Part shown: in pieces, positions 23,056 to 33,000 of the stretch
Layout of the letters: every line of letters starts with the position of its first letter
Position numbering within the stretch: the stretch's first letter is position 1
Assembly (NCBI GenBank): GCA_001939145.1
Contig: LSRX01000248.1
Coordinates: 90,468-154,467 of the forward strand
From: Symbiodinium microadriaticum
Taxonomy: Eukaryota; Sar; Dinophyceae; Suessiales; Symbiodiniaceae
Reading direction: 5' to 3'
DNA: 64,000 nt
Notes under the pieces: model-generated
Databases searched by the model: none
Seen by the model: the letters and a program-made list of their open reading frames with translations, nothing else
What the model was told of the DNA's origin: nothing
Program-made: the position numbers and the translations under genes

Positions 23056-23788
23056 NNNNNNNNNNNNNNNNNNNNNNNNNNNNNNNNNNNNNNNNNNNNN
23101 NNNNNNNNNNNNNNNNNNNNNNNNNNNNNNNNNNNNNNNNNNNNNNNNNNNNNNNNNNNNNNNNNNNNNNNNNNNNNNNNNNNNNNNNNNNNNNNNNNNN
23201 NNNNNNNNNNNNNNNNNNNNNNNNNNNNNNNNNNNNNNNNNNNNNNNNNNNNNNNNNNNNNNNNNNNNNNNNNNNNNNNNNNNNNNNNNNNNNNNNNNNN
23301 NNNNNNNNNNNNNNNNNNNNNNNNNNNNNNNNNNNNNNNNNNNNNNNNNNNNNNNNNNNNNNNNNNNNNNNNNNNNNNNNNNNNNNNNNNNNNNNNNNNN
23401 NNNNNNNNNNNNNNNNNNNNNNNNNNNNNNNNNNNNNNNNNNNNNNNNNNNNNNNNNNNNNNNNNNNNNNNNNNNNNNNNNNNNNNNNNNNNNNNNNNNN
23501 NNNNNNNNNNNNNNNNNNNNNNNNNNNNNNNNNNNNNNNNNNNNNNNNNNNNNNNNNNNNNNNNNNNNNNNNNNNNNNNNNNNNNNNNNNNNNNNNNNNN
23601 NNNNNNNNNNNNNNNNNNNNNNNNNNNNNNNNNNNNNNNNNNNNNNNNNNNNNNNNNNNNNNNNNNNNNNNNNNNNNNNNNNNNNNNNNNNNNNNNNNNN
23701 NNNNNNNNNNNNNNNNNNNNNNNNNNNNNNNNNNNNNNNNNNNNNNNNNNNNNNNNNNNNNNNNNNNNNNNNNNNNNNNNNNNNNNNN
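23056..23788. other. Assembly gap (733 N)
   Basis: Unknown bases flanked by CCTA/CCCA repeats on the left and CA repeats on the right, so the gap almost certainly lies in simple repeat. ORFs spanning it are meaningless. Confidence 1.
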
Positions 23789-23832
<44 letters not shown>

Positions 23833-23878
23833 GAGAGACACAGAGAGACACACACACAAACAGACACACACACACACG
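23789..23878. repeat. (CA)n microsatellite
   Basis: CA dinucleotides with a few GA interruptions immediately after the gap. Confidence 0.9.
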
Positions 23879-23995
23879 CACACTGGGAGGTCCCGGTCTC
23901 TGGCGGTTGTCAATTCTTGCTTGATCTCTTCCGAAAGCTGGCTTCGTCATGTGTCCCAATCTTGTTCTCTGTTTTGCAGATAGCGGACTCAAGGC

Positions 23996-24490
23996 TCAGC
24001 CTGTGAACTCGGAATGGTGAAACTTGGCAGGTCCGGTTGATGAGACCGGATACCCGTACCCAATGCAAGCCTCTTCGTTAGACTGCCTGGATAGCCAGTC
24101 CCCCTTGCTGTGATACCAACAGAAAACCGAGTTGCAGCTGCCAGAATATTGTGATGTTGAAGAGTGTCGTGTCGTCACGGCAACGGAAGCCCCATGAGCC
24201 CAGGGAGTAGAATTGCAGCCGCCGCTTCCGAAGTTTGGCTTTAGATCTGTAAAGCTAGACCCATTGAGGCATTTCGCACGCACGTGGCATGGCTCGGGAT
24301 CTGACGACCTTGCCGAAACTGTGCTAGAGTTGTGACGCGCCAGTTCGTAGAGTCGCCTGTCGCCAAAAGAGGCCTTGCAAGTCTTGTCACTTTGCCGTTT
24401 GTTCTTTGGTCGGCAAGGACTGGCACAGCTGCTTGAGCAGAAATACGACACCTCTTTGGAGGAGGAAGGGATCGGCCTCGGCTTAGGCAT
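23996..24490 (-). CDS. Unrecognised ORF, 164 codons
   Basis: A minus-strand frame beginning at an ATG and open for 164 codons with balanced composition, rich in Ser, Cys and His. It contains no motif I recognise, no signal peptide and no membrane segment. The sense and antisense frames overlap less here than elsewhere, which weakly favours real coding. It could also be chance. Confidence 0.25.
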   Translation of the reverse strand: MPKPRPIPSSSKEVSYFCSSSCASPCRPKNKRQSDKTCKASFGDRRLYELARHNSSTVSARSSDPEPCHVRAKCLNGSSFTDLKPNFGSGGCNSTPWAHGASVAVTTRHSSTSQYSGSCNSVFCWYHSKGDWLSRQSNEEACIGYGYPVSSTGPAKFHHSEFTG

Positions 24491-25399
24491 GCTTAGGCGT
24501 CGACATGCCTAGACAAAGTGCACGCGACAATTGGTTGCAGCCGTCATGAGTGTCATGCGCAGGACCAGGATATGTTGCTTTCACTCGAAGAGGCCACGGA
24601 TGCACTTGCGGTGGTGCACCTGTCCAGAGACATGGTTTTCTGACTGCGAGAGAGTGAGTGTGTGTGTGTGTGTGTGTGCGGGCACGCCTGCGCTCAGGCT
24701 TGTCTACGATCTGATTTGAGAGGACGACTTGGCTCAAGCATGAAGACAGGGCATACGCCAGCAATGAAGATCCAGGATAGTACAATGATTTCGAAGTCGT
24801 CGTCTCCATAATGCAGAGTCTATACGAGTCTACAGATATTCTCAGAGCACCAAAGAAGGTACTCGGGGCATCACTGCAAGTGGTTCTTCATTACCATGTT
24901 GCCGAAGCTGGGAAGTCGTAGCTCCTTTCCGTTGCCTGCAGCTCAGTCGTCTCATGTAGGACAGCACAGTAGCGAGCTTCCTTCAGAGGCAGTGCACCTG
25001 CAGAAGTGGGGCATCGCTTGTCCAACTTAGGTTCCCCTCGATCTTTGGTCCACCTCCGCCTCATGTTTTAGATCCACTGGAGGTCGGCAAGGCAAGCGGC
25101 TGTGGAGGCTTCGGCTGGCATTTTCCGGTCCGACTGTGCTCATCAGAGTTTGGGCGTGCCTTCAGTTCTATCCGCCCCTGCTGCGATCATTGCTAGCCGC
25201 CAACTCTGACGAGGTGGCAGGTTTCAGACAGAGGAGACGTCAGTCCCGGAAGGAGGTCTGCGGTGCTGTGGTTCGCATGAGCTTGATGTGTTTGTCGCGA
25301 GCGAACTCGCCTTGTTCGCGTAGTCCATCGGGTCCCAGTGCGAAAGCAAAATGGCCATCTGCATGTCGATGTTCATGTCTGTGAGCTCCTGCCTCAGCA

Positions 25400-25690
25400 G
25401 TGACTGAAAACGTAAATATCCCAATGTCAGGGGACATCTCAGTAGCGGACATCAACGACGATGACATCGACTTTGATGAAGAGATCTCTTTTTTACCCGA
25501 TAGCCAGTCACAGAGAGGACTTGACTTTGAGACAGCTCTTGCACAGTTCACAGCGCAGCAAGCGAAGCTAAAGTTTGAAGTTGACGATTGTGGAGGACGA
25601 TTGGTCCAAGCTGTCGACGAAGCCATCTCTCGGAGCAGGTCCGCAGTTGCTGCCTGTGCTTCCAACCGGCGCAGCTTTGAGGACACTGCA
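25400..25690 (+). CDS. Acidic unknown exon
   Basis: The frame opens with a strongly acidic segment (DINDDDIDFDEEISFLP) followed by an amphipathic stretch (LDFETALAQFTAQQAKLKFE) and a second helical stretch (LVQAVDEAISRSRSAVAAC). Composition is natural, unlike most ORFs here, and it ends where a GA/GT microsatellite begins at about 25,694. I recognise no family. It may belong to the same gene as the PAS-like segment about 90 bp downstream. Confidence 0.35.
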
Positions 25691-25693
25691 AAT

Positions 25694-25740
25694 CGGGGAG
25701 GAGAGAGAGAGAGAGAGAGAGAGTGTGTGTGTGTGTGCGT
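25694..25740. repeat. (GA)n(GT)n microsatellite
   Basis: A GA run of about 13 units passes directly into a GT run of about 7 units. Confidence 0.9.
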
Positions 25741-25778
25741 TTTTCATAGATTTGAACTGTTTTGGCTAGGATGGCAGA

Positions 25779-25850
25779 TTCGACTTCATTTCAAAAGGCT
25801 TTGAAGAGTTGGTCGGCTATTCCCGCGCAGAGCTTCAGAGCAAGGACCGG
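25779..25850 (+). CDS. PAS-domain-like exon fragment
   Basis: One frame reads FDFISKGFEELVGYSRAEL, close to the PAS core consensus in which a G(F/Y)E.LTGYSR.E motif follows the first strand. In full PAS/LOV proteins this is followed by a cofactor-binding or scaffold region, which is not seen here. The reading changes shortly afterwards into a retrotransposon tail, so this is either a short exon or a relic truncated by a LINE insertion. The length is too small for certainty. Confidence 0.35.
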
Positions 25851-25871
25851 CGCACGCCATCCTTCAGAAGT

Positions 25872-26236
25872 CGAGACCTAGCCGTCGATGTGTTTCTGCC
25901 CACGTTGCTGTATGGCTTGGATGCATTCAGCCTGATCAAACCGCGGTTTACAAGACTTCCGTAAAATCGTTGGCATCAATGCAGCCTTTTATTCCAGAGT
26001 TACCAATCACGCAGTATGCTGACCACAATCCCAGAACACCTTCGGATCAGCTTTGAAAGTTGAGCGTATGTTATTTCCCTGCAAAGGTATACACCTCCCT
26101 CAGACACGATCCACTCTACTCAGTTGTCCTTCAAGCTCCCGACAAGGACCGTATCAAGCTACAAGGTAGACGACGAGGTAGACAAATCCCTTTCTGCGTT
26201 GAAGCCACTGCTTTGCCACTGAACCACCTCGGGTAA
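25872..26236 (+). mobile_element. Degenerate LINE (non-LTR retrotransposon) RT tail
   Basis: Three consecutive pieces in shifted frames match the region after the reverse transcriptase core of LINE ORF2 proteins. 25,872-25,965 gives VFLPTLLYGLDAFSL, the typical LLYG(S/C/A)E.W(S/T)L block. 25,954-26,020 gives DFRKIVGINAAFYSRVTN, the following R.ILGI..... block. 26,105-26,236 gives HDPLYSVVL, DRIKLQGRRRGRQIPF and a stop. The catalytic RT part is absent. At least one frameshift separates the first two pieces. It is a dead 5'-truncated copy, the usual form of LINE insertions. Confidence 0.65.
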
Positions 26237-26804
26237 TAGCATCTGAATCTGTCTTCGGGCCGCACGTTGAGTACGCCCCTATAGCCAGACACCTAAGACC
26301 TAAGACCTATATAAGGAGAAGAGAGTCAGCGCCAAGGCGCGCCAACTCGCTCGCGGAGCCGTAGCAAATAAAACCAAGAGAGAGCCCGAACCGTGGCGTA
26401 GCGCGCTGCGCAGGGGAGGGGAAGCGCGCTTTCCCTCCCAAACGCCTCGCAAGCAAGCAAGCAAGAGAGCGAGATACTACTTGTCCCTCTCAGCCTCGTT
26501 GGATTAAATGCACATTCATCCCAAAACAAGTAAAACTGTCGATCGCCATGCCTCCTTAGAAAAGGGGCAAACCCCTCCCGTGTTCGACACCGGTGTAACA
26601 GAAACCAGGGGACACCCAGGTAACCACGTCATTTGTCGACGACGGAACACAGCCGGCTGATTTCCAAGGCAAAACCGCACGGTCGTGAAGCCACCGGTTT
26701 GAGAAACAGCCACCGGTGGGGAAAACAGCTGGCTGGAATCGTTGACAGAGGGTTGAGGTGACTTTCGAACGGGTATCTACAGTGACCCATGGAATTTCCG
26801 GGCC

Positions 26805-26815
26805 CCCCCCCCCCC

Positions 26816-26848
<33 letters not shown>
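26805..26848. repeat. C-run and (CA)n microsatellite
   Basis: A run of 14 or so C residues followed by about 15 CA units. Confidence 0.9.
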
Positions 26849-27009
26849 GACAACAGAAAACAAATACACAGGGAACAGCCGCATATGTAGTCAAGAGTTT
26901 CAACACAACACCCGCACGTTGAATTTTTTAAATACGCGTCGGGCGGTCCAGCCCCCGGAGCCACAGAGGGAGTTTAAAGTGCTGTTTCGATCGTATACTT
27001 ACAAACTAA

Positions 27010-27460
27010 ACTCCACCCCTTCAACCTGCAGCCTTCCACCCCTCCACGCCTCCACCCCTAACCTCCAACCTCCACCCCTCCAGCTCCTTCCACCTCCCTG
27101 CACTCCTCCACCGCTCCACCCCTCCGTCCACCTGGAGATCCTGGAATAAATGGGTGTGGGTGGAGGAGACGAGGGTGGAGTGAGTGGAGGGGAGGGGAGG
27201 GGTGGAAGCGTAGAAACGTGTAGGGGTGGAGGTGGGGGTGGGGAGACAATTGCCGCACGCGCAAAGTGACAGTGCCCACGACTCACTCACTCATGCCCTA
27301 AACTCTCAATCTCAAGGCGTTGGTTAAGTTGAAAGGGTTTACGGTTTAGGCCTGGTGGAAGGGCGGAGGGGTGGTGGGGGGAGGGGGGTGGAGGTGGAAG
27401 GGTGGAGGGCTGGAGTGGAGCTTGGAGGGGTGGATGGGTGGAGGGGGATCTCAATCGGGC
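27010..27460. repeat. CTCCACCC/GGGTGGAG minisatellite in opposite orientations
   Basis: From 27,010 to about 27,135 the plus strand is CCTCCACCC-rich. From about 27,150 to 27,460 it is GGTGGAGGGG-rich, the complement. The two halves could pair as a large imperfect inverted repeat. Confidence 0.8.
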
Positions 27461-27734
27461 TTGGCGGCCCGGGCCCGAAGCCAGCGGAGGTAGTATAAGA
27501 TATCTGTTTAGGTATTGAAAAATCGCATATTTAGAAAAGTTCAGCCGCAAGGCTGGTTGCAAGATGCTGCTTGTAAAGAAGGTAGCCCTGGGCCATAGTT
27601 CGGCGACTCTATTTACGCGACAGTCCGAGAAGGAGGGAGAGATTGGACGAACCTGAGTTTCAAGTCAACGGCTTTTGCATGAGGCTTCGCTCCTATCAAT
27701 GGGGCCAATTCGTTGTTCAATCCAAGCTCCAAAT

Positions 27735-27887
27735 GAGGGCGAAACAGAGAGAGAGAGAGAGACCCCCTTCCTCCCATGCCCTGGCGAAGAAGAGAGACCC
27801 CCTTGTCCTTAACCCTGCCGAAAGAAAGAGAGAGAGAGAGAGACTGAGACTTTCCCCGTCGAGAGAGAGAGAGAGACTTTGTTGACT
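27735..27887. repeat. Repeated (GA)n tracts upstream of element A
   Basis: Three GA tracts separated by short unique spacers. The last runs into CTTTGTTGACT at 27,877-27,887. The same GA-CTTTGT junction recurs at the spliced-leader relic (28,070) and at the 3' end of element A (30,090). Confidence 0.85.
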
Positions 27888-28070
27888 GTGTCGTTGAGAA
27901 CATTCAGCCACTCTTATTCTTCAGTTTAGCTTAGTTATTGCCTTAGCGCGAGAGTGGCTAATGTTCGCTCTTCACTCCCCGCTAACCTGATCAAAAGGAT
28001 CGGGTGGGCATTTTTGCCCGGGGATGGTGACACGTCCCTACACCCGGGAGAGAGAGAGAGAGAGAGAGAC

Positions 28071-28092
28071 TTTGTAGCCATTTTGGCTCAAG
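28071..28092 (+). other. Decayed dinoflagellate spliced-leader relic
   Basis: Twenty of 22 positions agree with the conserved dinoflagellate spliced leader (consensus begins DCCG). Here the 5' bases are TTTG, so positions 2 and 3 differ, and the remainder through GCTCAAG is intact. It follows a GA tract directly. The next bases after AAG are TCG, with no GT donor, so it is not an SL RNA gene. Confidence 0.85.
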
Positions 28093-28506
28093 TCGCCCCG
28101 CCGCTCTCTCCTGTGGGGGGGGCGCTTGAGGACGGCCCTCCGAGGCTGCTGGCTGTTCCCAGCAACCTTGGAGGGTGGACGTTCCTTCAAGCAGGGGAAG
28201 GCTTGAGTCTTGTACCTGCTGCCACTTTGCTTCAGAGGCCCTGTTGGGGGGAAGGTCCGGGTGCCATAACCGTGAAGGTACTGTAACGATCGAACACTAC
28301 GACCTTGGAGGGGACTTCGTGACTGCAAAACCTTCAACCTCAACACGTTTGCCGGGGAGGATACCATCCACTGCCCGCACAACTTCCTTACGTTTGCCGC
28401 TCCGTTGATCACCCGCTACTTCAACGCTGGGCGGGGGACGCCTTCGAGTACCAGTCCGTGGCTGTGGCAGGAAGGACAAGATAGTGAAGAACAACCTACG
28501 GTGGAC

Positions 28507-29523
28507 ATGGCGAAAGAGTGTAAGCTGTGTAAATTCGGGGATGGTGTGTGTACCCAGGGGTTCCGAAAACAACATGAGCGTACGGACCCAAACTGCCGAT
28601 TACATGGGGTGACGGACAGGGGGAACAGCAGGCCCACACAGTCGTCGGAAGCGGCATCGAGTGGACAGCCACCCCAGCCAGAGGGGGATGCTGCAAAAGC
28701 TCCACGGCCGCTGTCGGAGTTGACCCAGTTCCGGACAAGGCAGGGGAACTTAATGCTGTTCGCGCCTCAGCCCATGGACACTTGGATCGCGAAAGAGGTT
28801 CTCGAAGACCAGAGTGCCGGGGGATACAGAGATGCTACCACAGGAAAACCACTCTCCAGGAAGCTCACTGCATCTTATATGGCCTTCTGCAAACGACACA
28901 CCAGACGATGCCGTATGGGGGACGTAGTGGACAAGTACCTCCGCTTGGTGGATAAGTACCAGCCAAAGGTGTTCGCTGAAGCGCGCATGTATGTGGCCCG
29001 TTTTCCTGAAGAGGTGGGGGACCTGCTCAAACAGATCAAGAAAGTCCGCAAGCAGATCCGCAAAACGCGGGGGAGACGACGACAGACAAGACAAACAACT
29101 CCCAGCAGCTCGGGGGAAGCCGCTGCACTGGAGACTGGTTCAGACGCTCCTCAAGGCAGGGGAACAGACCGTAGCAAGGCCGAGGCAGCAATGACAAGAC
29201 CCGAGCATGTGACAAAGAAGGACGCAGACACAGTCAGTGAGAGAAGGGAGGGCATGAACGCGGACACGCCGCCTGACTGGGGGGACAGTTCTGGTGACGA
29301 CGCTGCACCAACCTACGAGTGGTTATGGGGGGACGCCGGTCGCCCGTCCGATCGGGGTGACAGCCCGAGCCACCTTGCGGTTCGACCGAACGAGCCGAAG
29401 GCGAGGGGACGTCTCCAACTCGTTCCCAACGAGCACTGGCGGGGAGTACAGCTGGTACAGGCACATATGGCCAAAGCTCGTGCAGAAAGAGCCCTTGCAC
29501 AAGATGATGCCTCTCGAAGCTAA
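28507..29523 (+). CDS. Unknown protein with CCCHCH motif (element A, 338 aa)
   Basis: The frame is open upstream of 28,507, but the ATG there places the motif at the N-terminus exactly as in element B, so I chose it. Residues C5, C8, C15, H23, C30 and H33 have spacing C-x2-C-x6-C-x7-H-x6-C-x2-H, a plausible metal-binding domain; its core reads GFRKQHERTDPNCRLHG. A second conserved block (about residues 65-185) includes RPLSELTQF, MDTWIAKEV, VDKYLRLVDKYQP and ARMYVARFPEE and is predicted mostly helical. A basic, low-complexity tail follows, then WGDAGRPSDRG and VQLVQAHMAKARAE, also shared with B. Function unknown. A Gag-like or nucleic-acid-binding role is an inference only. The frame is intact, unlike copy B. 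Confidence 0.7.
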   Translation: MAKECKLCKFGDGVCTQGFRKQHERTDPNCRLHGVTDRGNSRPTQSSEAASSGQPPQPEGDAAKAPRPLSELTQFRTRQGNLMLFAPQPMDTWIAKEVLEDQSAGGYRDATTGKPLSRKLTASYMAFCKRHTRRCRMGDVVDKYLRLVDKYQPKVFAEARMYVARFPEEVGDLLKQIKKVRKQIRKTRGRRRQTRQTTPSSSGEAAALETGSDAPQGRGTDRSKAEAAMTRPEHVTKKDADTVSERREGMNADTPPDWGDSSGDDAAPTYEWLWGDAGRPSDRGDSPSHLAVRPNEPKARGRLQLVPNEHWRGVQLVQAHMAKARAERALAQDDASRS

Positions 29524-30054
29524 ACAGTGGAAGCCTACTCCTTGGGGGACTCGTCCCTTTGCAAGTTTTGCTTCGCCAACTTGGTGTGCCAACCGCTACT
29601 GGAAAAGACCGTCGCAGTTTCTGAGGGGGATAGGTGTGAAGATTTAACGGCTTAGTGCCTCTCCGTTCAACCCGTGTATCGGGCCACAACGCCCGACTAT
29701 CCTTGTATCTTTTCAACTCACCTGAAAACCCAGTGAGAATTCGGGGGACCCTCTGCGCCTCAATTCGATTTCACTCCACCTGTAGGAAAACCAAGACCTG
29801 CTCAAAGCGGCAGGGGGAAAAGCATGTTTTTGGCCCAGAACCCCAGTCCTTTGAGTCCCCTGCCGACACGGGCCTCGGCCTCAGTTTACTGCACTGCACT
29901 GTTTTGCACTTGTTTCGTATGGCCATCGGTCGGGGGACTTCTTTTCTTTGCAGTGTAAAACCGAGCCTGGGGGGGCAAACCCCCCACCAGGAAATTCATT
30001 CCCGCCAAGGACCGCGGCTGCGCGCTCGCGTGCGGCGGACCCCATGACCCGTGG

Positions 30055-30089
<35 letters not shown>

Positions 30090-30099
30090 CTTTGTTGAC

Positions 30100-33000
30100 T
30101 AACCTGTGCCCTTTGCTTTCCCTGCCCCACGGGAATTCGTGTCAACAACCTGCCCAAGTGTCGACCAGAGCCTAGGAGTCTCCAGCTCTGTCTCAGTAAC
30201 ACCCAACTATGCATCTTTCTACTACCGAGGTCATGCTCTTAAACCTATGTTGTTATTTTGTTCGCACTTCTAGGGGCTCCGCGACGCTAACCACACCCGA
30301 ACAGGAACCCGGGGCCAAACTCAGCTCGGAGCACCGGGGCCACAAAGTGAGTGTTCCCCTATTGTGTTGATAACCTTTTTGCCATGCTGCTTCCTTGCCA
30401 CCCCCTTGCACCGGTGCCCGAGCACAACAGGCCAGGAGGCCTACCCTGTAACAGCGAAACGGTCGGAGTGTACCTGCCGTAGCTGTGGCCTCTTGCTCTC
30501 ATCGGTACCCATCTTCTTGCTCGCGCAGAGAGCCGACTTTTCGCTTGGGGAGCAAATCCAGCAATGACTGGAACCACAACCTGCTCAACAAGGCGGGTCC
30601 ATGCTGAAGCTCCCCTAAAGGCCACTTCGTGTCACACAGACCGCACGTGGACTCAGGCGTAGCACTGTGCGCTGGGGTTGGAGGGGCCTCCCTCTGCGCC
30701 CCAAGCGCCCTGCAAGCAAGCAAGAGACAGATCGAGAGGGGGGGAAAGCAATCATAGCAATCTATGATGGAGGTAGCGGCTTTATTTGCTGTGGTGTCTC
30801 CGCCCCGGAGCTCTCAGCACGCTGGAGCAAGCCAGACCTACAAGCCATGCTCCAAACGTAGTCCTGTGATGTCCTGTGTCATTTTTGCACAAACATGAAT
30901 ACAGGCGAGTTACACTGTCGTTTGACGGGGGAATGCTACGCCCTATCTGTCGTTCTGAACAAAAAATCCCACAAAAGGCGAGCGGGCTTGAAGCCCCGGG
31001 GGCCTGACAAGCCCCTTAAGCCTTGGAGAAGAAGTGAGGACGGTTTCATGTTACACCTACACTGCCCTCGCCTGCCTTTCAGAAGAGTGACGCTCGCCAC
31101 AGACCGACCAACCCAGTTCGCGTTCGCGCGCAGAAGGGTTTCGTGCGCTTCTTGTGTGGAAGAAGAGGGAGGACTAAACAAACGGGCAGTCAGCCCCCCC
31201 CGCCCCCCATTTTTGCGATAGGTGCTGTTCTACTGCGGCAAAAAGGCGTTTGTGCAGCTCGGTTGTTTTTTGGCTAAGCTTTGAAGGATGCACGAACGAG
31301 ACACAAAGATAACAACATTATTCCATGGTTACGGCAAGTTACGTCGAAGAATGCCCGTCATGTAATGTAAACCTTGCCCTGCATGCAGTCTGCTTGTAGG
31401 AGGTAATTATTGACTTGCGAGAGTCGGCTTGCATGTCCATAGTTTTGAGCCGACCCGGAGCTGGCCCGAACCGTGTTGCCACGCATGACCTTTTTGGGCT
31501 GGATCTCGAGTCTTCCGGACCTCTTTCGGCGGAGAAACGAGCCTCTTCTGATGCTGGTGAAGCGTGCATTTTCGAGTTCTCGACGTTGACATATCTGATT
31601 GCATGTCGTCTGTCTCTTCCAGTCCTGTGTCACCAGAGCTGCCCGTTATACAGCTCGTCCTAGGCCGTGGCTCTCAAGTCTCATTTTTGCCGGAAGTAGT
31701 GGCGTAATGCGGATGGCTGGCTTCCGCAGCGGGTCCAAGTGTTCACAGGGCGGATTCCGAGCACCACACTCTGGTTTTGTTGTCGGTGCAAAAGCTCAGT
31801 GGGCTGCCCACGGGATGCACGGTAACAACATGTAACAGACGTGATTGTCGTCACTTGGCAAGTGGGTGCAGGAGCTCATGCGGCTTTTGTCGCCTGATAT
31901 CCGTTGTGCCTTCCAGTGCGAGAGCCAGCTAAACATGGCCACCGATGCAGGCGTGGTGGGCTCGAAGTGCAAGGACTATTCACTCTAAGTGTTGGGGCCT
32001 TATTTTGAACCTTCACCTGTTCTACACCTCAACGTCCACGTAAAGTCTTTTCAAAACCAGATGTGTGCGCGTGCAAACCTAAAAGGACCCGAAAGCCGTG
32101 GCACTCAACAGAGCGCTTGCCTCTTTGTCGCTTGTGGTCCAGCTGTCCATGTCTGCGATGTTTAAAGACTGTGTTGCGGCCCTCTTCCAGTCTGTTGCTT
32201 CTGCAGCAGCGGCTCGTCATCAAGACAATTTTAGCGCTGCAGGTATTGGCATCTGCAAAGAGATGCAACCCTCGCTTGTCGGTGCCTGTCCGCAGGTGCC
32301 ACTGCCGCGGCGATGCTACGCAGGAAGACTGGGGAGCTCGTGGCAGCACGTGTCCTGCGACAGGCACGGGCCCCGGAATCCGACAAGCCGCAGGGATCCT
32401 CAAGGCTTCCTGCTTTAGGCAATTGCAGGCCTCGAAATTGAAAGGCACAAAGCAAAGGTTCGAATGCCACAACAGCACCCAAACCTAAGCCGTGACCCCA
32501 CGACCGAGAAACAAGCCGCTGAACCTGAACGGAACTCTCCGCCCCCCCCCCCCCCCTAGAACAACGAACGATCCCTGAACCACCGCCCCGAGCCTTGGTC
32601 GCGGCGGTGCCCGAGCATCCCAAAGCTGTGTTGCCTCCGAGGTCTTCACGATTCCTCTGGCAGACTTGGGCCTGCAGGACTTGCAGGTTTCAGTGGTCAT
32701 GTACATGGAGGAGAAGCCGCCCGTCCCAACACTAAAACACAGCTCTCTTCTCACTTGACAGTCAGAGGCGTCACGACGTCAGGTCCGAGGCCACTTCTCC
32801 TCTGCATCGGCTCGATGGACTTGACGGACCTGACGACTCCCCTCCAGTTCCAGAGCTAACACTCTTGGAGAGGATGCGGGCCTCCTGGCAGCACCCAAGA
32901 GTGTCCATTGTCTGAACTCTTTCAACTCGGGCCCTGCACACCCAAGGACTTACAATCAGAAGTTGTTTCTGGCGTGATGAGCAAAGTCATGGCAGATACT

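Larger units (their letters stand above)
28035..30090 (+). mobile_element. Element A: spliced-leader-bearing repeat encoding a CCCHCH protein
   Basis: A unit of about 2.05 kb related to element B at 51,030-53,010. Shared landmarks in the same order: TCCCTAYRCYCGGGAGAGAG, a GA tract, a spliced-leader sequence, a 5' segment with similar codons (GDFVTA/GDLVTA then STST), the unknown ORF, a 3' segment containing GAATTCGGGGGAC then CAATTCGA (29,737-29,767), and a terminal GA tract (30,053-30,090). No reverse transcriptase, integrase or transposase is present, so it is non-autonomous or a gene family fragment. No LTR, TIR or target duplication was identified. Confidence 0.6.

Noticed and set aside
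22924-24006. ORFs of more than 270 codons spanning the N block
   Set aside because: Unknown bases translate as X; flanks are simple repeats.
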